This document shows, one piece after another, positions 1 to 8,986 of a stretch of 64,000 bases of DNA. The translations under genes and the position numbers were made by a program. A model generated the notes under the pieces. It worked only from the letters and a program-made list of their open reading frames with translations, ran no database searches and was not told where the DNA came from. The stretch comes from Steroidobacter gossypii (GTDB taxonomy: Bacteria; Pseudomonadota; Gammaproteobacteria; Steroidobacterales; Steroidobacteraceae): NCBI RefSeq assembly GCF_016801985.1, contig NZ_JAEVLS010000001.1, positions 558,001 to 622,000 on the forward strand, read 5' to 3'. How positions within the stretch are numbered: the stretch's first letter is position 1; each line of letters begins with the position of its first letter.

Positions 1-152
1 TCTCCAGGTTGCAACAGAACTGAACGGTTCGCCACTCGCGTGGCCCGAGCCGAAGCAACCTACGCCAAAGGTCGGTTGAACAGCGTAGCCGGACGCTGCA
101 GTATGCGCGGCGACCAGCGCTCATCCATTGCCGAACAAAAAGGAAACTGCTC

Positions 153-1634
153 GTGCGAATCCTGATCGCGGACGATGAAGTCGCTCAATCCAAAACGTTG
201 CGGCCGTTGTTCGCGGCTGGCGGCAAACGTAAAACCAAGGTCCGCGCCAGCGCGGGCGCTCCCGCCATCGGCCAACTGATCGTGGCGCGAGCTGCTCGCA
301 GCAGCGCACCGAAAAAAGGCAAACGGCGCGCCGGGGCGGCGCAGCCCGGCGCCGACAACCTCGACCTCGGCGATCAACCCGAACAGGCGGCAACCATCCT
401 GGATGCCCTGGGCATCTCGTTGTTGAATCGCGGCATGCTGGAGGAAGGCGCCAGGCTGATCGAGCTGGCCTTGCAGATCCGGCGCAAATTCTTCGGCAGC
501 GATCACCCCGCGACGGCGCTGAGTCTGAACAGCTACTCGCGCGTGGAACGTGAACGCGGCAATTACGAATCCGCCACCGCCGCGGTACAGGATGCGTTAC
601 GCATCAATCGCAAAGTGTACGGCGAGCGAGGTCTGCCGGTGGCCGTGAGCCTGAACGAGCTGGGCGTCGTGCAGCTGCTGCAGGGCCGGTTCACCGAGGC
701 GATGAGCTCGGCCAGCGCAGGCCTCGAGATCCTGAAACAAGCCGGGCTGTACGAGACCGATCCGAATACCACGCGATTGCTCGACATTGTTGGTCGCGCG
801 CAGTGCGCACTACGCCAGTCGAACGAAGCGGAACAAACATACAAGGACCTGCTGGCGCTGGATCAGAAACAACTCGGCACCCGCAAACATCCCAAGTACG
901 CCACGCATCTGGCGAACTTCGGCCTGGTGCTCGAACAGCAGGGCAAGCGCGGCGGCGCCGCCCGGGCCTACAGCAATGCCATCGACCTGTACGCCAACAC
1001 CCTGAACCGCGAGCGCCACCCGAATCTGATCGACGCTTACGCCAACCTCGGATCGCTGTTGCGCACGGTGCCGAGCAAGTCCAAGGACGCCGGCAAGTAT
1101 CTGCAGAAGGCGCTGGAGCTGGATGTAACGGTGCGCGGCGAAGGGCACGCCCTGGTCGGCAACGACTACGCCAATCTGGCCCGCTGGCAATACGACACGG
1201 GCGATCGTGCTTCGGCGAGTCGGGGTTTCTCGCAAGCCATGACCATCTACTCCCGCAATGTTCGCAACGGCTCGTTGCCGGCCAATCACTTTTTCATCGC
1301 CGAGGCGCTGACCTGGCAGGGCCGCCTAGCAGTCGAGCTCGGCACGGTGGCCGGCGGCAAACAGGGCGAGCCGCTGCTGCGTCAGGCCCTGGAAATCTGG
1401 CCGGCGCAACTGGGCCCCGACACTCTGGGCGAGGCCATGGCCAAGGCTTACCTGGGCCGCGCCCTGGCGCTTCAGGGAGGCGATCGCGACGATGCCTGCA
1501 ACCTGTTATGCGAGGGCTATCTGCAGCTGAAGCAGGATCCCCAGGCCAAGCCGGACCTGTTGCGCCAGCTGCGCAGCTGGTTGAAGGAGCAAGGCTGCAC
1601 CTGTGAGGAAACGCCGGTGGCGACGGCCGCATAA
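153..1634 (+). CDS. Tetratricopeptide (kinesin-light-chain-like) repeat protein
   Basis: The protein has 493 residues and starts at a GTG preceded by an AAGGA-type ribosome site. The first about 60 residues are basic and low in order. From about residue 75 to 460 there are repeated 40-residue helical hairpins of the kinesin-light-chain kind, for example ALGISLLNRGMLEEGARLIE and YANLGSLLRTVPSKSKDAG. Such TPR arrays bind protein partners; no enzyme domain is visible. The opening residues MRILIADDE look like the start of a response-regulator receiver domain, but no receiver follows. A LuxR-type regulator and a hybrid kinase lie downstream on the same strand, so a scaffold role in that signalling unit is possible but unproved. 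Confidence 0.8.
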   Translation: MRILIADDEVAQSKTLRPLFAAGGKRKTKVRASAGAPAIGQLIVARAARSSAPKKGKRRAGAAQPGADNLDLGDQPEQAATILDALGISLLNRGMLEEGARLIELALQIRRKFFGSDHPATALSLNSYSRVERERGNYESATAAVQDALRINRKVYGERGLPVAVSLNELGVVQLLQGRFTEAMSSASAGLEILKQAGLYETDPNTTRLLDIVGRAQCALRQSNEAEQTYKDLLALDQKQLGTRKHPKYATHLANFGLVLEQQGKRGGAARAYSNAIDLYANTLNRERHPNLIDAYANLGSLLRTVPSKSKDAGKYLQKALELDVTVRGEGHALVGNDYANLARWQYDTGDRASASRGFSQAMTIYSRNVRNGSLPANHFFIAEALTWQGRLAVELGTVAGGKQGEPLLRQALEIWPAQLGPDTLGEAMAKAYLGRALALQGGDRDDACNLLCEGYLQLKQDPQAKPDLLRQLRSWLKEQGCTCEETPVATAA

Positions 1635-1814
1635 CCCGGGGGCCCCGGGCAGCGGGGCTTTCCGGCACCCGCCTCATTGGCACGAAAGGGTCATTGCCCG
1701 CCCCCTAACGCGGAAGTACGATGGCCGCCTGTACACATCGGGAATACAACCGATCCGCACGGCGACGGAACCGCCCTGCAAACATCCTGGTAGCAACTGG
1801 ATTGGGGCAGTGTC

Positions 1815-2447
1815 ATGAAAATCCTCATCGTCGATGACCATCCGTTATTTCGCGCTGGTTTCCATGCGGTGCTCGAGCAAAGCGACCTGGACGCCGGCGT
1901 GCTGAGCGTGTCCTCGGTGCCCGAGGCGCTGCAGACGTTGCAAACGGATGGCGACATCGGCCTGGTGCTGCTGGACATTCACCTGAAGGGTGAGGACGGC
2001 TTCAACGCCCTCAAGGTGATCGGCGAGCGCTTCCCGACCACCGCCTGCATCATGATCTCCGGCGACGAGCAGCAGGCCGTCGCGGCCCGCGCGGTGACCG
2101 CCGGCGCTTCCGGGTTCATTCCCAAGTCGTTCACCGCCGACGAAATGATCGCCGCGATTCGCCGCGTGCTCGCCGGTGAAGTGTTCGTGCCCGAGACCAC
2201 CAACCTGACGGCGGCCGAACAGCCCAACGGCCTGACCCTGCGTCAGCTCGAAGTCATCAGCATGCTGGGGCGTGGCTTCTCGAACAAAGAGATTGCCCGC
2301 GCGCTGGATGTGGCCGAGCGGACCGTGAAGGCGCACGTGAGCGCGGTGTTCGAAGCGCTCAATGTACGCAATCGCACTCAGGCGGTGCTGGTGGCGCAGA
2401 AGCGTGGCTTCCTGCCCTCCTCGCCGGCTTACGCTAACGCGCGCTAA
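1815..2447 (+). CDS. NarL/FixJ-family response regulator
   Basis: This 210-residue protein has an N-terminal receiver domain: acidic pair DD at 7-8, phospho-acceptor Asp54 in LLDIHL, Ser in MISGDE and a conserved Lys in IPKSF. A LuxR-type helix-turn-helix follows at about residues 138-200, beginning GLTLRQLEVISML. It probably binds DNA as a phosphorylated dimer. The hybrid histidine kinase starts 28 nt downstream on the same strand, so the two are most likely cotranscribed and form a cognate pair. The 180 nt upstream should hold the promoter; no clear consensus boxes were identified there. Confidence 0.9.
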   Translation: MKILIVDDHPLFRAGFHAVLEQSDLDAGVLSVSSVPEALQTLQTDGDIGLVLLDIHLKGEDGFNALKVIGERFPTTACIMISGDEQQAVAARAVTAGASGFIPKSFTADEMIAAIRRVLAGEVFVPETTNLTAAEQPNGLTLRQLEVISMLGRGFSNKEIARALDVAERTVKAHVSAVFEALNVRNRTQAVLVAQKRGFLPSSPAYANAR

Positions 2448-2475
2448 CTCAGCCAAGTAACAAAAACGCCGCTTC

Positions 2476-4239
2476 ATGGACGCCGCGCTGTTGCGACGCG
2501 TTGAGCAACAGCGCGTCGAGATGTTGTATGGCAATGCCCTGGCCGTGTCCGGCTCGGCATTGTTGATGGTGGCCATGATCGCCATCATCACCTGGCCACA
2601 CACTCCTCACGTTCGCATCATCAGTTGGTCCGTCGCGGCGCTGCTGGTGCAAGCCTCGATGCTCGCGCTCACGATCTGGTATCGCGGCGCCGACAATCGG
2701 GCCACGGCTTCTGGCGCCTGGGGCTGGCGCTTCGCTGCGCTCTCGGCGATTGCCGGCGCGGTGTGGGGCTCTTCCGCCTTCGTGCTGGTCGATGCCAGTC
2801 AATCGCTGACGCTCGCCTTGATAGCGGCATGCCTCGCCAGCCGCGCCACCATCAACGTGCTCACTCATGCGCACTTTCCGCCGGCGCTCCATTCGTTTAC
2901 CGCGCCCGTGTTTGGATTGCTGGCGCTGCGTTACATCTCGCTGGGCGGTTATGGCAACGCTGCCCTGGGCGTGATGTGGTTTGCGGTGCTGGGTTATTTG
3001 TTGTTGTTCGGCGAGCGCCAGTCGCGCGTCATCGTGGCGCAGATTCGTCTGCGCTATGAGAACGAGCAACTAGTCGGCCAGTTGCAACAGCAATATGCGT
3101 TGGCGGATCAGGCTCGCGCCCGCGCCGAATCGGCGAGCCGTTCCAAATCTTTGTTCTTTGCCGCCGCCAATCATGACCTGCGTCAGCCGCTGCATTCGCT
3201 CGGCCTTTTTGCCACGGCGTTGCGCAACGGCAAGGTCGACGAAGCGGGCCGCAAGATGATCGATCAGATCCTGCAGGCCACCGAATCGCTCGAGCAGCTG
3301 TTCGACAATCTGTTGGATATTTCCAAGCTGGACGCCGGCCAGGTCGAAGTCAAGAAAGAAATCGTACACGCCAACCTGGTGCTCGATCGTCTGCGCAGCA
3401 CGTTCGCCGTGCCGGCTGAAGACAAGGGACTCAAGCTGATCGTGCGCCGCTCGCGCGCGGTGCTTTACACCGACCCGACGCTGTTGTTTCGCGTGCTGTC
3501 CAATCTGGTCGCCAATGCGATCCGTTACACCGAGAAAGGCGGCGTGATCGTGGCGTGCCGCAAGCGTCGCAACGGCGTCAGCATCGAAGTGTGGGATTCG
3601 GGCATCGGCATTCCGGCCGAGCAGCACGAGCGCATCTTCGAAGAGTTCTATCAGCTCAACAATCCGTCACGCGATCGCAGTCGCGGCCTGGGACTGGGCC
3701 TGGCGACCGTGCGCCGGATCGTGCATTTGCTCGACCATCCTTTGTCGGTGCGCTCCACCCCGCGTCGCGGCTCGCGCTTCACCATCGACGTGCCGCTGGC
3801 GGATCCCAACAAGATTCATTCGGGCGCGGCCACCATCGAGCAAAAAGTCCCGAACCTAATCGGCGGCAAGCTCATCATGGTCATCGACGACGAAGAGTCG
3901 GTGCGGCTGGGCATGCAAAGCCTGCTGGAAAGCTGGGGCTGCAAATGCATCACGGCCATGGATGCCGAGCAGGCGCTGGCTGGCGTCAACGGTCGGGTGC
4001 CCGACTTCATCATTGCCGACCTGCGTCTACGCGGCGATCGCAACGGCATCGACGCGATTCGCGAGCTGCGCGCAAAGCTGGGCGATGGAATTCCAGCCGT
4101 GCTGATCTCGGGCGACACGGCACCCGAGCAGTTACGTAAGGTGAGCGCCGCCGGTCTGACGATGATGCACAAGCCGCTGAAAGCGGTTCGGCTACGCGCG
4201 CTGCTCAATCATGAATTCGCGAAGAAACAGCACGCGTGA
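2476..4239 (+). CDS. Membrane hybrid sensor histidine kinase with C-terminal receiver
   Basis: The 587-residue protein has five or six hydrophobic segments in residues 20-180 and a short coiled coil at 190-222. A HisKA domain follows with H-box ANHDLRQPLH (His233), then a HATPase domain with N box VANAIRYT, DSGIGIP and GLGLGLA. A receiver domain occupies about 450-580, with DDEES, the acceptor Asp in IIADLRL and the Lys in HKPL. No periplasmic sensor domain is seen, so sensing is likely within the membrane region. It sits 28 nt downstream of a NarL-type regulator. The C-terminal receiver could act as a phosphate sink or as an intermediate in a relay. Confidence 0.9.
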   Translation: MDAALLRRVEQQRVEMLYGNALAVSGSALLMVAMIAIITWPHTPHVRIISWSVAALLVQASMLALTIWYRGADNRATASGAWGWRFAALSAIAGAVWGSSAFVLVDASQSLTLALIAACLASRATINVLTHAHFPPALHSFTAPVFGLLALRYISLGGYGNAALGVMWFAVLGYLLLFGERQSRVIVAQIRLRYENEQLVGQLQQQYALADQARARAESASRSKSLFFAAANHDLRQPLHSLGLFATALRNGKVDEAGRKMIDQILQATESLEQLFDNLLDISKLDAGQVEVKKEIVHANLVLDRLRSTFAVPAEDKGLKLIVRRSRAVLYTDPTLLFRVLSNLVANAIRYTEKGGVIVACRKRRNGVSIEVWDSGIGIPAEQHERIFEEFYQLNNPSRDRSRGLGLGLATVRRIVHLLDHPLSVRSTPRRGSRFTIDVPLADPNKIHSGAATIEQKVPNLIGGKLIMVIDDEESVRLGMQSLLESWGCKCITAMDAEQALAGVNGRVPDFIIADLRLRGDRNGIDAIRELRAKLGDGIPAVLISGDTAPEQLRKVSAAGLTMMHKPLKAVRLRALLNHEFAKKQHA

Positions 4240-4242
4240 CGA

Positions 4243-4719
4243 TCAGGCCTGGCTGAAGGTGCTGTCGCTGCGATATGTGAATGGATTGATGCACGCAACT
4301 GCGCGACCGCTGTAAACGATTGTCTCGCGCTTCGGATCGGGCACCCGGAAGAAGTTGCTGCCGATCAGATATTCCGTGAGCACGTAGCGCTCCAACCCTT
4401 CCAGCCCGTTGCGCGCCTTCGCAATGTGCGCCGGCAGCCAGGGCACGAAGCGATCGGCGAACACCGTCACCTTCACCTCTTTGCGCTGCATGCGTTCGCT
4501 GGCGAGGATGTCCTTGATGTACGCCTGCAGGGACGCCGGGTCGAGATCGATGCCTGGCAAGTTCTCTCTCAGCACGCTCTCGACCCATGAAGCGCGGTAA
4601 TTGCTGAGCGAGCCCCAGGAGGCTGCACCGAATATTCCCAATGCTACGGTGCCGCCGGCGCCCGCGATCAGGAGCTTGCGTCGGCCGGACGAAAAGTTGC
4701 TGGTCGATTTCATATGCAT
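4243..4719 (-). CDS. Small Tat-signal protein, probable partner subunit of the GMC oxidoreductase
   Basis: This 158-residue protein begins with a twin-arginine-like signal (SSGRRKLLIAGAGG followed by a hydrophobic stretch to about residue 38). The remainder is soluble, with no cofactor motif. It starts 4 nt after the stop of the GMC oxidoreductase gene, so the two are translationally coupled. Membrane-bound FAD dehydrogenases of the gluconate/sorbitol/glucose type pair a GMC subunit without a signal to a small Tat-exported subunit that carries it across the inner membrane. The same arrangement is inferred here. No cytochrome subunit gene lies next to it. The exact family is not certain. Confidence 0.65.
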   Translation of the reverse strand: MHMKSTSNFSSGRRKLLIAGAGGTVALGIFGAASWGSLSNYRASWVESVLRENLPGIDLDPASLQAYIKDILASERMQRKEVKVTVFADRFVPWLPAHIAKARNGLEGLERYVLTEYLIGSNFFRVPDPKRETIVYSGRAVACINPFTYRSDSTFSQA

Positions 4720-4723
4720 GCCG

Positions 4724-6145
4724 TCACGCGAGCAAGGCAGCGCTGCGCAGAGACAAAGCTGCGACGCTCAAACTGGGATTCGAATTCGGACCCGAAGGGA
4801 ACACCGACGAACCCACTACCACCAGATTGCGGACATCGTGATGAACCTGCTTCGGGTCGATCACCGAAGAGGCGCGCTCCGCGCCCATGCGCAGCGAGCC
4901 CTGGATGTGAGATTCGGTATCGCGCATGCCTTTGAAGTCGATGCGCTCCACCGGCAACGGCGCCAACACCTTTTCGATGTTGTTCAAGGATTCCTGCACG
5001 CCGCGCTTGGCGTACTCCGAAACGTCCGGGTGCAGCACCTTGGGCATGCCGTCGTGGTCGAGCACGACGCGATTGGAATCCTGAGGCAAATCTTCCACCA
5101 CTACCACCAGCGGCGCGAGCTGACGCCATCGGCCGTATTCCTTGCGCAGGCCATGCGGCCAGCGGTTGTCGAAATAGATCAACGCGCCGCCATAGTCCTT
5201 GCGGAACGCGCCGTCATACAACGAGTAGTTCAACGCAGTGGTGATGGTGCCGCCGTCGAGACTGTCGAGACCCTCGAGCAGCACCTCCAGCGAGTACCCG
5301 ACCTGCTCGTGAATGCCGACGCCGGTCAATGGATGATCGATGCCCGAGCGCAGCAGGATCGCCGGGCTGTGAATCGCATTCGCGCCCAGCACGAACAGAT
5401 CGCCGGTGACTCGATGCTCGGCGCCGCCTTTGCGATAGACAGCGGCGCGAGCCACGCCGCCCGCATGATCGAGGTGTGTCACTTCACATTCAGCGCGAAT
5501 CTCGACGTTGGGGAGGTTGCGCAGACTGGCGAAGCCGTTCTCGAATGTGAACTTCGCGTTGACGGGGCATAGATTGCAACGAGCGGAGGCACAACACGGC
5601 GGTCGCCCAGCAGCGGCAGTGCTGGCGCGCGCGGTGGCGATCGGAACGTGAAACTCCGGCTGCGCTTTACGCATGATCGCGTCGACGGCCGTGAGCTTAT
5701 GGGGCGGCTGAGGAAAGGGCGCCGAGCGCGGCAGGATCTCGGCCATTTCCGGCGCTCCCGCCACCGACATCTTGGTTTCAGCCGCGAGGTAATAAGGCTC
5801 GAGCTCGTCGTAATCGAGCGGCCAATCCTGGGCAACGCCGTACCTGCTGCGCATCCGAAAGTCGCTCGGATGAAAACGCGGTGTCTGCGCATACCAACAG
5901 TTGGTGCCACCGCCCACGCCGATCGTGAAGTTCCATACTTTGTTCGCCGCGTCGGTGCGAAACGTCGAGGCAGGCGTGATGGGTGAGTTCTTGCCGTGCT
6001 CCAGCTGCCAGGCGTGCGAACTGAAGGCACCGCGCTCGAGCATCAGGATTTTCGCGGCCGGTCGCTTGCTCAGGTAGCCCTCGACAAAGAACAACGATCC
6101 GAATCCAGTCCCGACCACCACCACATCGAAATGCTCTTGAGCCAT
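4724..6145 (-). CDS. GMC-family FAD-dependent oxidoreductase with Cys cluster
   Basis: The 473-residue protein starts at the ATG at 6145, preceded by a GGGAGGAC ribosome site; a longer frame upstream is not needed. It has an N-terminal Rossmann FAD motif (VVVVGTGFGS, residues 7-16), the GGGTNCW segment near 78-84, and a C-terminal GMC domain with GSLRMG and the closing NPSLSVAALSLRSA. Four cysteines at 184, 185, 190 and 193 (pattern CC-x4-C-x2-C) resemble the iron-sulfur site of FAD glucose dehydrogenase alpha subunits. It lacks its own export signal, and the Tat protein encoded just downstream may carry it out. It likely oxidises a sugar, polyol or alcohol; the substrate is unknown. Confidence 0.85.
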   Translation of the reverse strand: MAQEHFDVVVVGTGFGSLFFVEGYLSKRPAAKILMLERGAFSSHAWQLEHGKNSPITPASTFRTDAANKVWNFTIGVGGGTNCWYAQTPRFHPSDFRMRSRYGVAQDWPLDYDELEPYYLAAETKMSVAGAPEMAEILPRSAPFPQPPHKLTAVDAIMRKAQPEFHVPIATARASTAAAGRPPCCASARCNLCPVNAKFTFENGFASLRNLPNVEIRAECEVTHLDHAGGVARAAVYRKGGAEHRVTGDLFVLGANAIHSPAILLRSGIDHPLTGVGIHEQVGYSLEVLLEGLDSLDGGTITTALNYSLYDGAFRKDYGGALIYFDNRWPHGLRKEYGRWRQLAPLVVVVEDLPQDSNRVVLDHDGMPKVLHPDVSEYAKRGVQESLNNIEKVLAPLPVERIDFKGMRDTESHIQGSLRMGAERASSVIDPKQVHHDVRNLVVVGSSVFPSGPNSNPSLSVAALSLRSAALLA

Positions 6146-6287
6146 GCGTCCTCCCGAAGCGCATCGGAGTTTAACCGGCGCGCTGCCGGGATGTTCCATG
6201 AATGAATGACTTTTGCGCCGTCACCTGACAGATTCCTCGGGGATTGCGTGTAAGCTGCGCGCCATTGTCCCCAGCCACCGACATTCC

Positions 6288-7157
6288 ATGCGCAAGCCCC
6301 CAGCCGCCCCAATCTCCACTGCCAAGGGCGTGAGACTGCAAAAGGCCATGGCCGACGCCGGCCTCGGCGCCAGACGCGACTGCGAAGACATGATCACCGC
6401 CGGCCGAGTGAAGGTGAATGGCCGCGTGGTCGATACATTGCCCTGCTTCGTCGATCCCGCAAGCGACGTGGTGGAGCTCGACGACGAGGTCGTCGAGCTG
6501 CCGGTGCCTGAGCAAAGCACGGCCGATTCCGCCAAGGCAGGCGGCAAGGCGCGCACCCTGATCTACGTGTTGATCAATAAACCCAAGGGCGTCATCACTA
6601 CCACCAGCGATCCCGAAGGCCGTCGCAACGTGCTGGAGCTGGTGCCCACCTCGCTACGCCGCGAGGAACGATTGTTTCCGGTGGGCCGCCTCGACGGCGA
6701 CTCGACCGGCCTGCTGCTGATCACCAACGACGGCGACCTCGCCTATCAGCTCACGCATCCGAAGTTCGGCATTCCAAAGGAATATCGTGTGCTGACCTCG
6801 GGCCTCGCCAGCGACGAGCAGTTGCAGAAGCTGCGCGCCGGCATGTATCTGGTCAATCCGACAGCGGATGGCTCCAAGACGTCCAAGCGCGCTTCGATGG
6901 AATCGGTGCGCATCATCAAACGTTTCGTCGACCGCGCCCGCGGCGACCGCACGCTGCTGAGCGTGACCTTGCGTGAAGGTCAGAACCGAGAGATCCGCCG
7001 CATGCTGGCGCGCGTCGGTTTGAAGGTGCGCGAACTCGAGCGCGTGGCGATCGGCCCGCTGCGCGCCGGCGATCTCAAGCCGGGCCAGGCCAAGCTGCTC
7101 GGCAAAAAAGATGTCGAGAAGCTGCGAGCCGCGACGCTGAGCGCGGGGCTCGATTAG
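6288..7157 (+). CDS. rluB: 23S rRNA pseudouridine synthase (RluB family)
   Basis: This 289-residue protein has an N-terminal S4 RNA-binding domain (about residues 15-60, VRLQKAMADAGLGARRDCE). The catalytic domain carries the conserved GRLDGDSTGLLL, where Asp136 is the nucleophile, and the late motif EGQNREIRRML. The family isomerises a uridine of the large-subunit rRNA; RluB modifies U2605 in E. coli. RsuA and RluE/F relatives are close, but length and the EGQNREIRRM segment fit RluB best. The ATG at 6288 is chosen because the S4 domain starts shortly after it; the frame extends further upstream. Its last 4 nt overlap the convergent tesB gene. Confidence 0.88.
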   Translation: MRKPPAAPISTAKGVRLQKAMADAGLGARRDCEDMITAGRVKVNGRVVDTLPCFVDPASDVVELDDEVVELPVPEQSTADSAKAGGKARTLIYVLINKPKGVITTTSDPEGRRNVLELVPTSLRREERLFPVGRLDGDSTGLLLITNDGDLAYQLTHPKFGIPKEYRVLTSGLASDEQLQKLRAGMYLVNPTADGSKTSKRASMESVRIIKRFVDRARGDRTLLSVTLREGQNREIRRMLARVGLKVRELERVAIGPLRAGDLKPGQAKLLGKKDVEKLRAATLSAGLD

Positions 7158-8056
7158 CCCTGCTTGTCGATCAAGCGGATCAAACCTTCCTGCGCCATCG
7201 AAGCCACCAGCTTGCGATCGCGATTGAACATCTCGGCGCGCGTGAGGCCACGAGCGCCGCCGGCGAACGGACTGACCGCTTCCACCAGGATCCATTCGTC
7301 CGCGCGTGGCGGGCTGTGGAACCACATGGCGTGATCGAGGCTGGCCATCATCACATCCTTGCTCATCATCGCCGCCGGATGTTTCAACAATGCGGTGGAC
7401 ACCAGAAAGTAATCGGACAGGTACGCCAGGCCCGCCAGATGGGTGAGCGGATCATCCGGCAGCGGCGACGCCGCACGGATCCAATACTGGGCCCGCTGCA
7501 TCGACTGCTTACGCAGCATGAACATCTCGGGATTCACCGGCTTGAGCTCGATGATGGCCTCCTGCGAGGCCAGCGCCGAGGCGCCCTTGGGCAGCCGGTC
7601 GCCAAATTTTTCCAGTAACTGACGCACATCCATCAGATCTTCCGGATCGGGCACGTCGCCGCTCACGCTCACGTCGTGCTGCAGGCCGGCTTCCTGCCGG
7701 TGGAACGACAGCTCCATATGGAAAATCGGTCGCGAACGCTGCCGGGCCACGACACGCCGCGTCGAGAAACTGCCGCCATCGCGCGTCAGCTCGACGTCGT
7801 AGATCACGGGGATGTCGCTCGCGCCGGCCAGCAGAAAATAGCCGTGCAGCGAATGGCAGACCCGATCGGGGGCGACTGTCTGGGTGGCGGCCATCAGGCC
7901 CTGACCCAGGATCTGCCCGCCGAACAGCGTGCGATTGACATTGATCTGGTTGACCTGGCTGCGGAACAGGTTGGTGTCGAGCTGCTCGAGCTCCAGCACT
8001 TCACGCAGGCACTTGGGAGCGGGGGGCGCGGGCGGCGGCGAAATCGGATTGGCCAT
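7154..8056 (-). CDS. tesB: Acyl-CoA thioesterase II
   Basis: The 300-residue protein is a double hot-dog thioesterase. The N-terminal half has NRTLFGGQILGQ and HSLHGYFLLAG. The C-terminal half carries LSDYFLVSTAL, MASLDHAMWFH and SMAQEGLIR, which supply the Asp, Ser/Thr and Gln residues of the TesB active site. It hydrolyses medium- and long-chain acyl-CoA in the cytoplasm. The ATG at 8056 is preferred to the longer frame because the family homology begins right after a Pro-rich leader. It is divergent from the pspA-like gene (156 nt between starts) and ends overlapping rluB by 4 nt. Confidence 0.92.
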   Translation of the reverse strand: MANPISPPPAPPAPKCLREVLELEQLDTNLFRSQVNQINVNRTLFGGQILGQGLMAATQTVAPDRVCHSLHGYFLLAGASDIPVIYDVELTRDGGSFSTRRVVARQRSRPIFHMELSFHRQEAGLQHDVSVSGDVPDPEDLMDVRQLLEKFGDRLPKGASALASQEAIIELKPVNPEMFMLRKQSMQRAQYWIRAASPLPDDPLTHLAGLAYLSDYFLVSTALLKHPAAMMSKDVMMASLDHAMWFHSPPRADEWILVEAVSPFAGGARGLTRAEMFNRDRKLVASMAQEGLIRLIDKQG

Positions 8057-8211
8057 GGCGGGGAGTGTAACACCGCGCCGACCGGCGCTCTGAGGCCACT
8101 CACCGGCGCACCGCGGCCGCCGGCCCTCGATCCCTACTCGGCACCGGGGAATTTCGTTAACCTCTGCCCAATAACAACGTCTCATTCCTGGCCCGGAACT
8201 TGGAGGGTTGC

Positions 8212-8955
8212 ATGTTCAGCCGACTCGGGAACCTCATTAAAGGCTTCTTCTCCCTCTTCATCTCGGGAATCGAGAAACGCAATCCGGAAGCGCTGCTGGA
8301 GCTGGAGCAGGAAAATCTCCGTAAGCAGATCGCCAACTTCAATCAGGGCCTGGCCACGCACGCCGGCTTGTGCGAGCGGATCATGGGCCAGGTGCGCAAG
8401 CTCGAGACCGAGCAGAAAGATCTGCGCGCCAAGACTACGGCGCATCTGCGCGCCGGCAACAAGTCGGCCGCCGGCCAGTACGCGCTGCGCCTGCAGACCA
8501 TCGAGTCGCAGCTGGAAGAAAACCGCAAGCAGCTCGAGCAGGCCGAAGGCACCTACAAGAATCTGATCAAGGCTCGTGACGTGGCCGTGCAGACGGCGCG
8601 CGCCAAGATCGAGGGCCTCAAGGGTGCGATCAACGATCTGCGTATGAATCAGGCCATGGCCGAGATCCACGAGATGGCCTCGGGCATGATCAGCAGCATC
8701 GGCGGCTCCGGCGACACGCTCAATCGCCTGCACGAGATGGTCGAAGAGGAGCGCACCAAAGCCGCCGGTCGCGCGCGCATCGCCCGAGACTCGGTCGATA
8801 TGAGCGGCGTCGAAGTGCAGGAAGCGGAAATGAATGCGCTTGCCGATCAGGCGCTCGCCGACTTCGCCGCTCGCGAAGGCATTTCCATCGAAGGCAGCAC
8901 GCCGGCTGCGCCCGCCACGCGCACCATGGGTGCGCAGTCGGAATCGCAGTCGTAA
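8212..8955 (+). CDS. PspA/IM30 (ESCRT-III-like) membrane-remodelling protein
   Basis: This 247-residue, almost wholly helical protein begins with an amphipathic helix (MFSRLGNLIKGFF) and continues as a long coiled coil from about 25 to 210. That is the architecture of PspA/Vipp1/IM30 proteins, which coat and stabilise the inner membrane. The start at 8212 is fixed by a GGAGGG ribosome site 4 nt upstream. The C-terminal 30 residues are a low-complexity tail absent from E. coli PspA. It heads an operon with an AAA+ ATPase, a membrane coiled-coil protein and a binding-protein/OmpA fusion, and no pspB, pspC or pspF-like gene is present. It therefore belongs to a non-classical Psp arrangement. Confidence 0.85.
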   Translation: MFSRLGNLIKGFFSLFISGIEKRNPEALLELEQENLRKQIANFNQGLATHAGLCERIMGQVRKLETEQKDLRAKTTAHLRAGNKSAAGQYALRLQTIESQLEENRKQLEQAEGTYKNLIKARDVAVQTARAKIEGLKGAINDLRMNQAMAEIHEMASGMISSIGGSGDTLNRLHEMVEEERTKAAGRARIARDSVDMSGVEVQEAEMNALADQALADFAAREGISIEGSTPAAPATRTMGAQSESQS

Positions 8956-8986
8956 CCACAACTGTCACCTGGGGAACGCGACCTCG

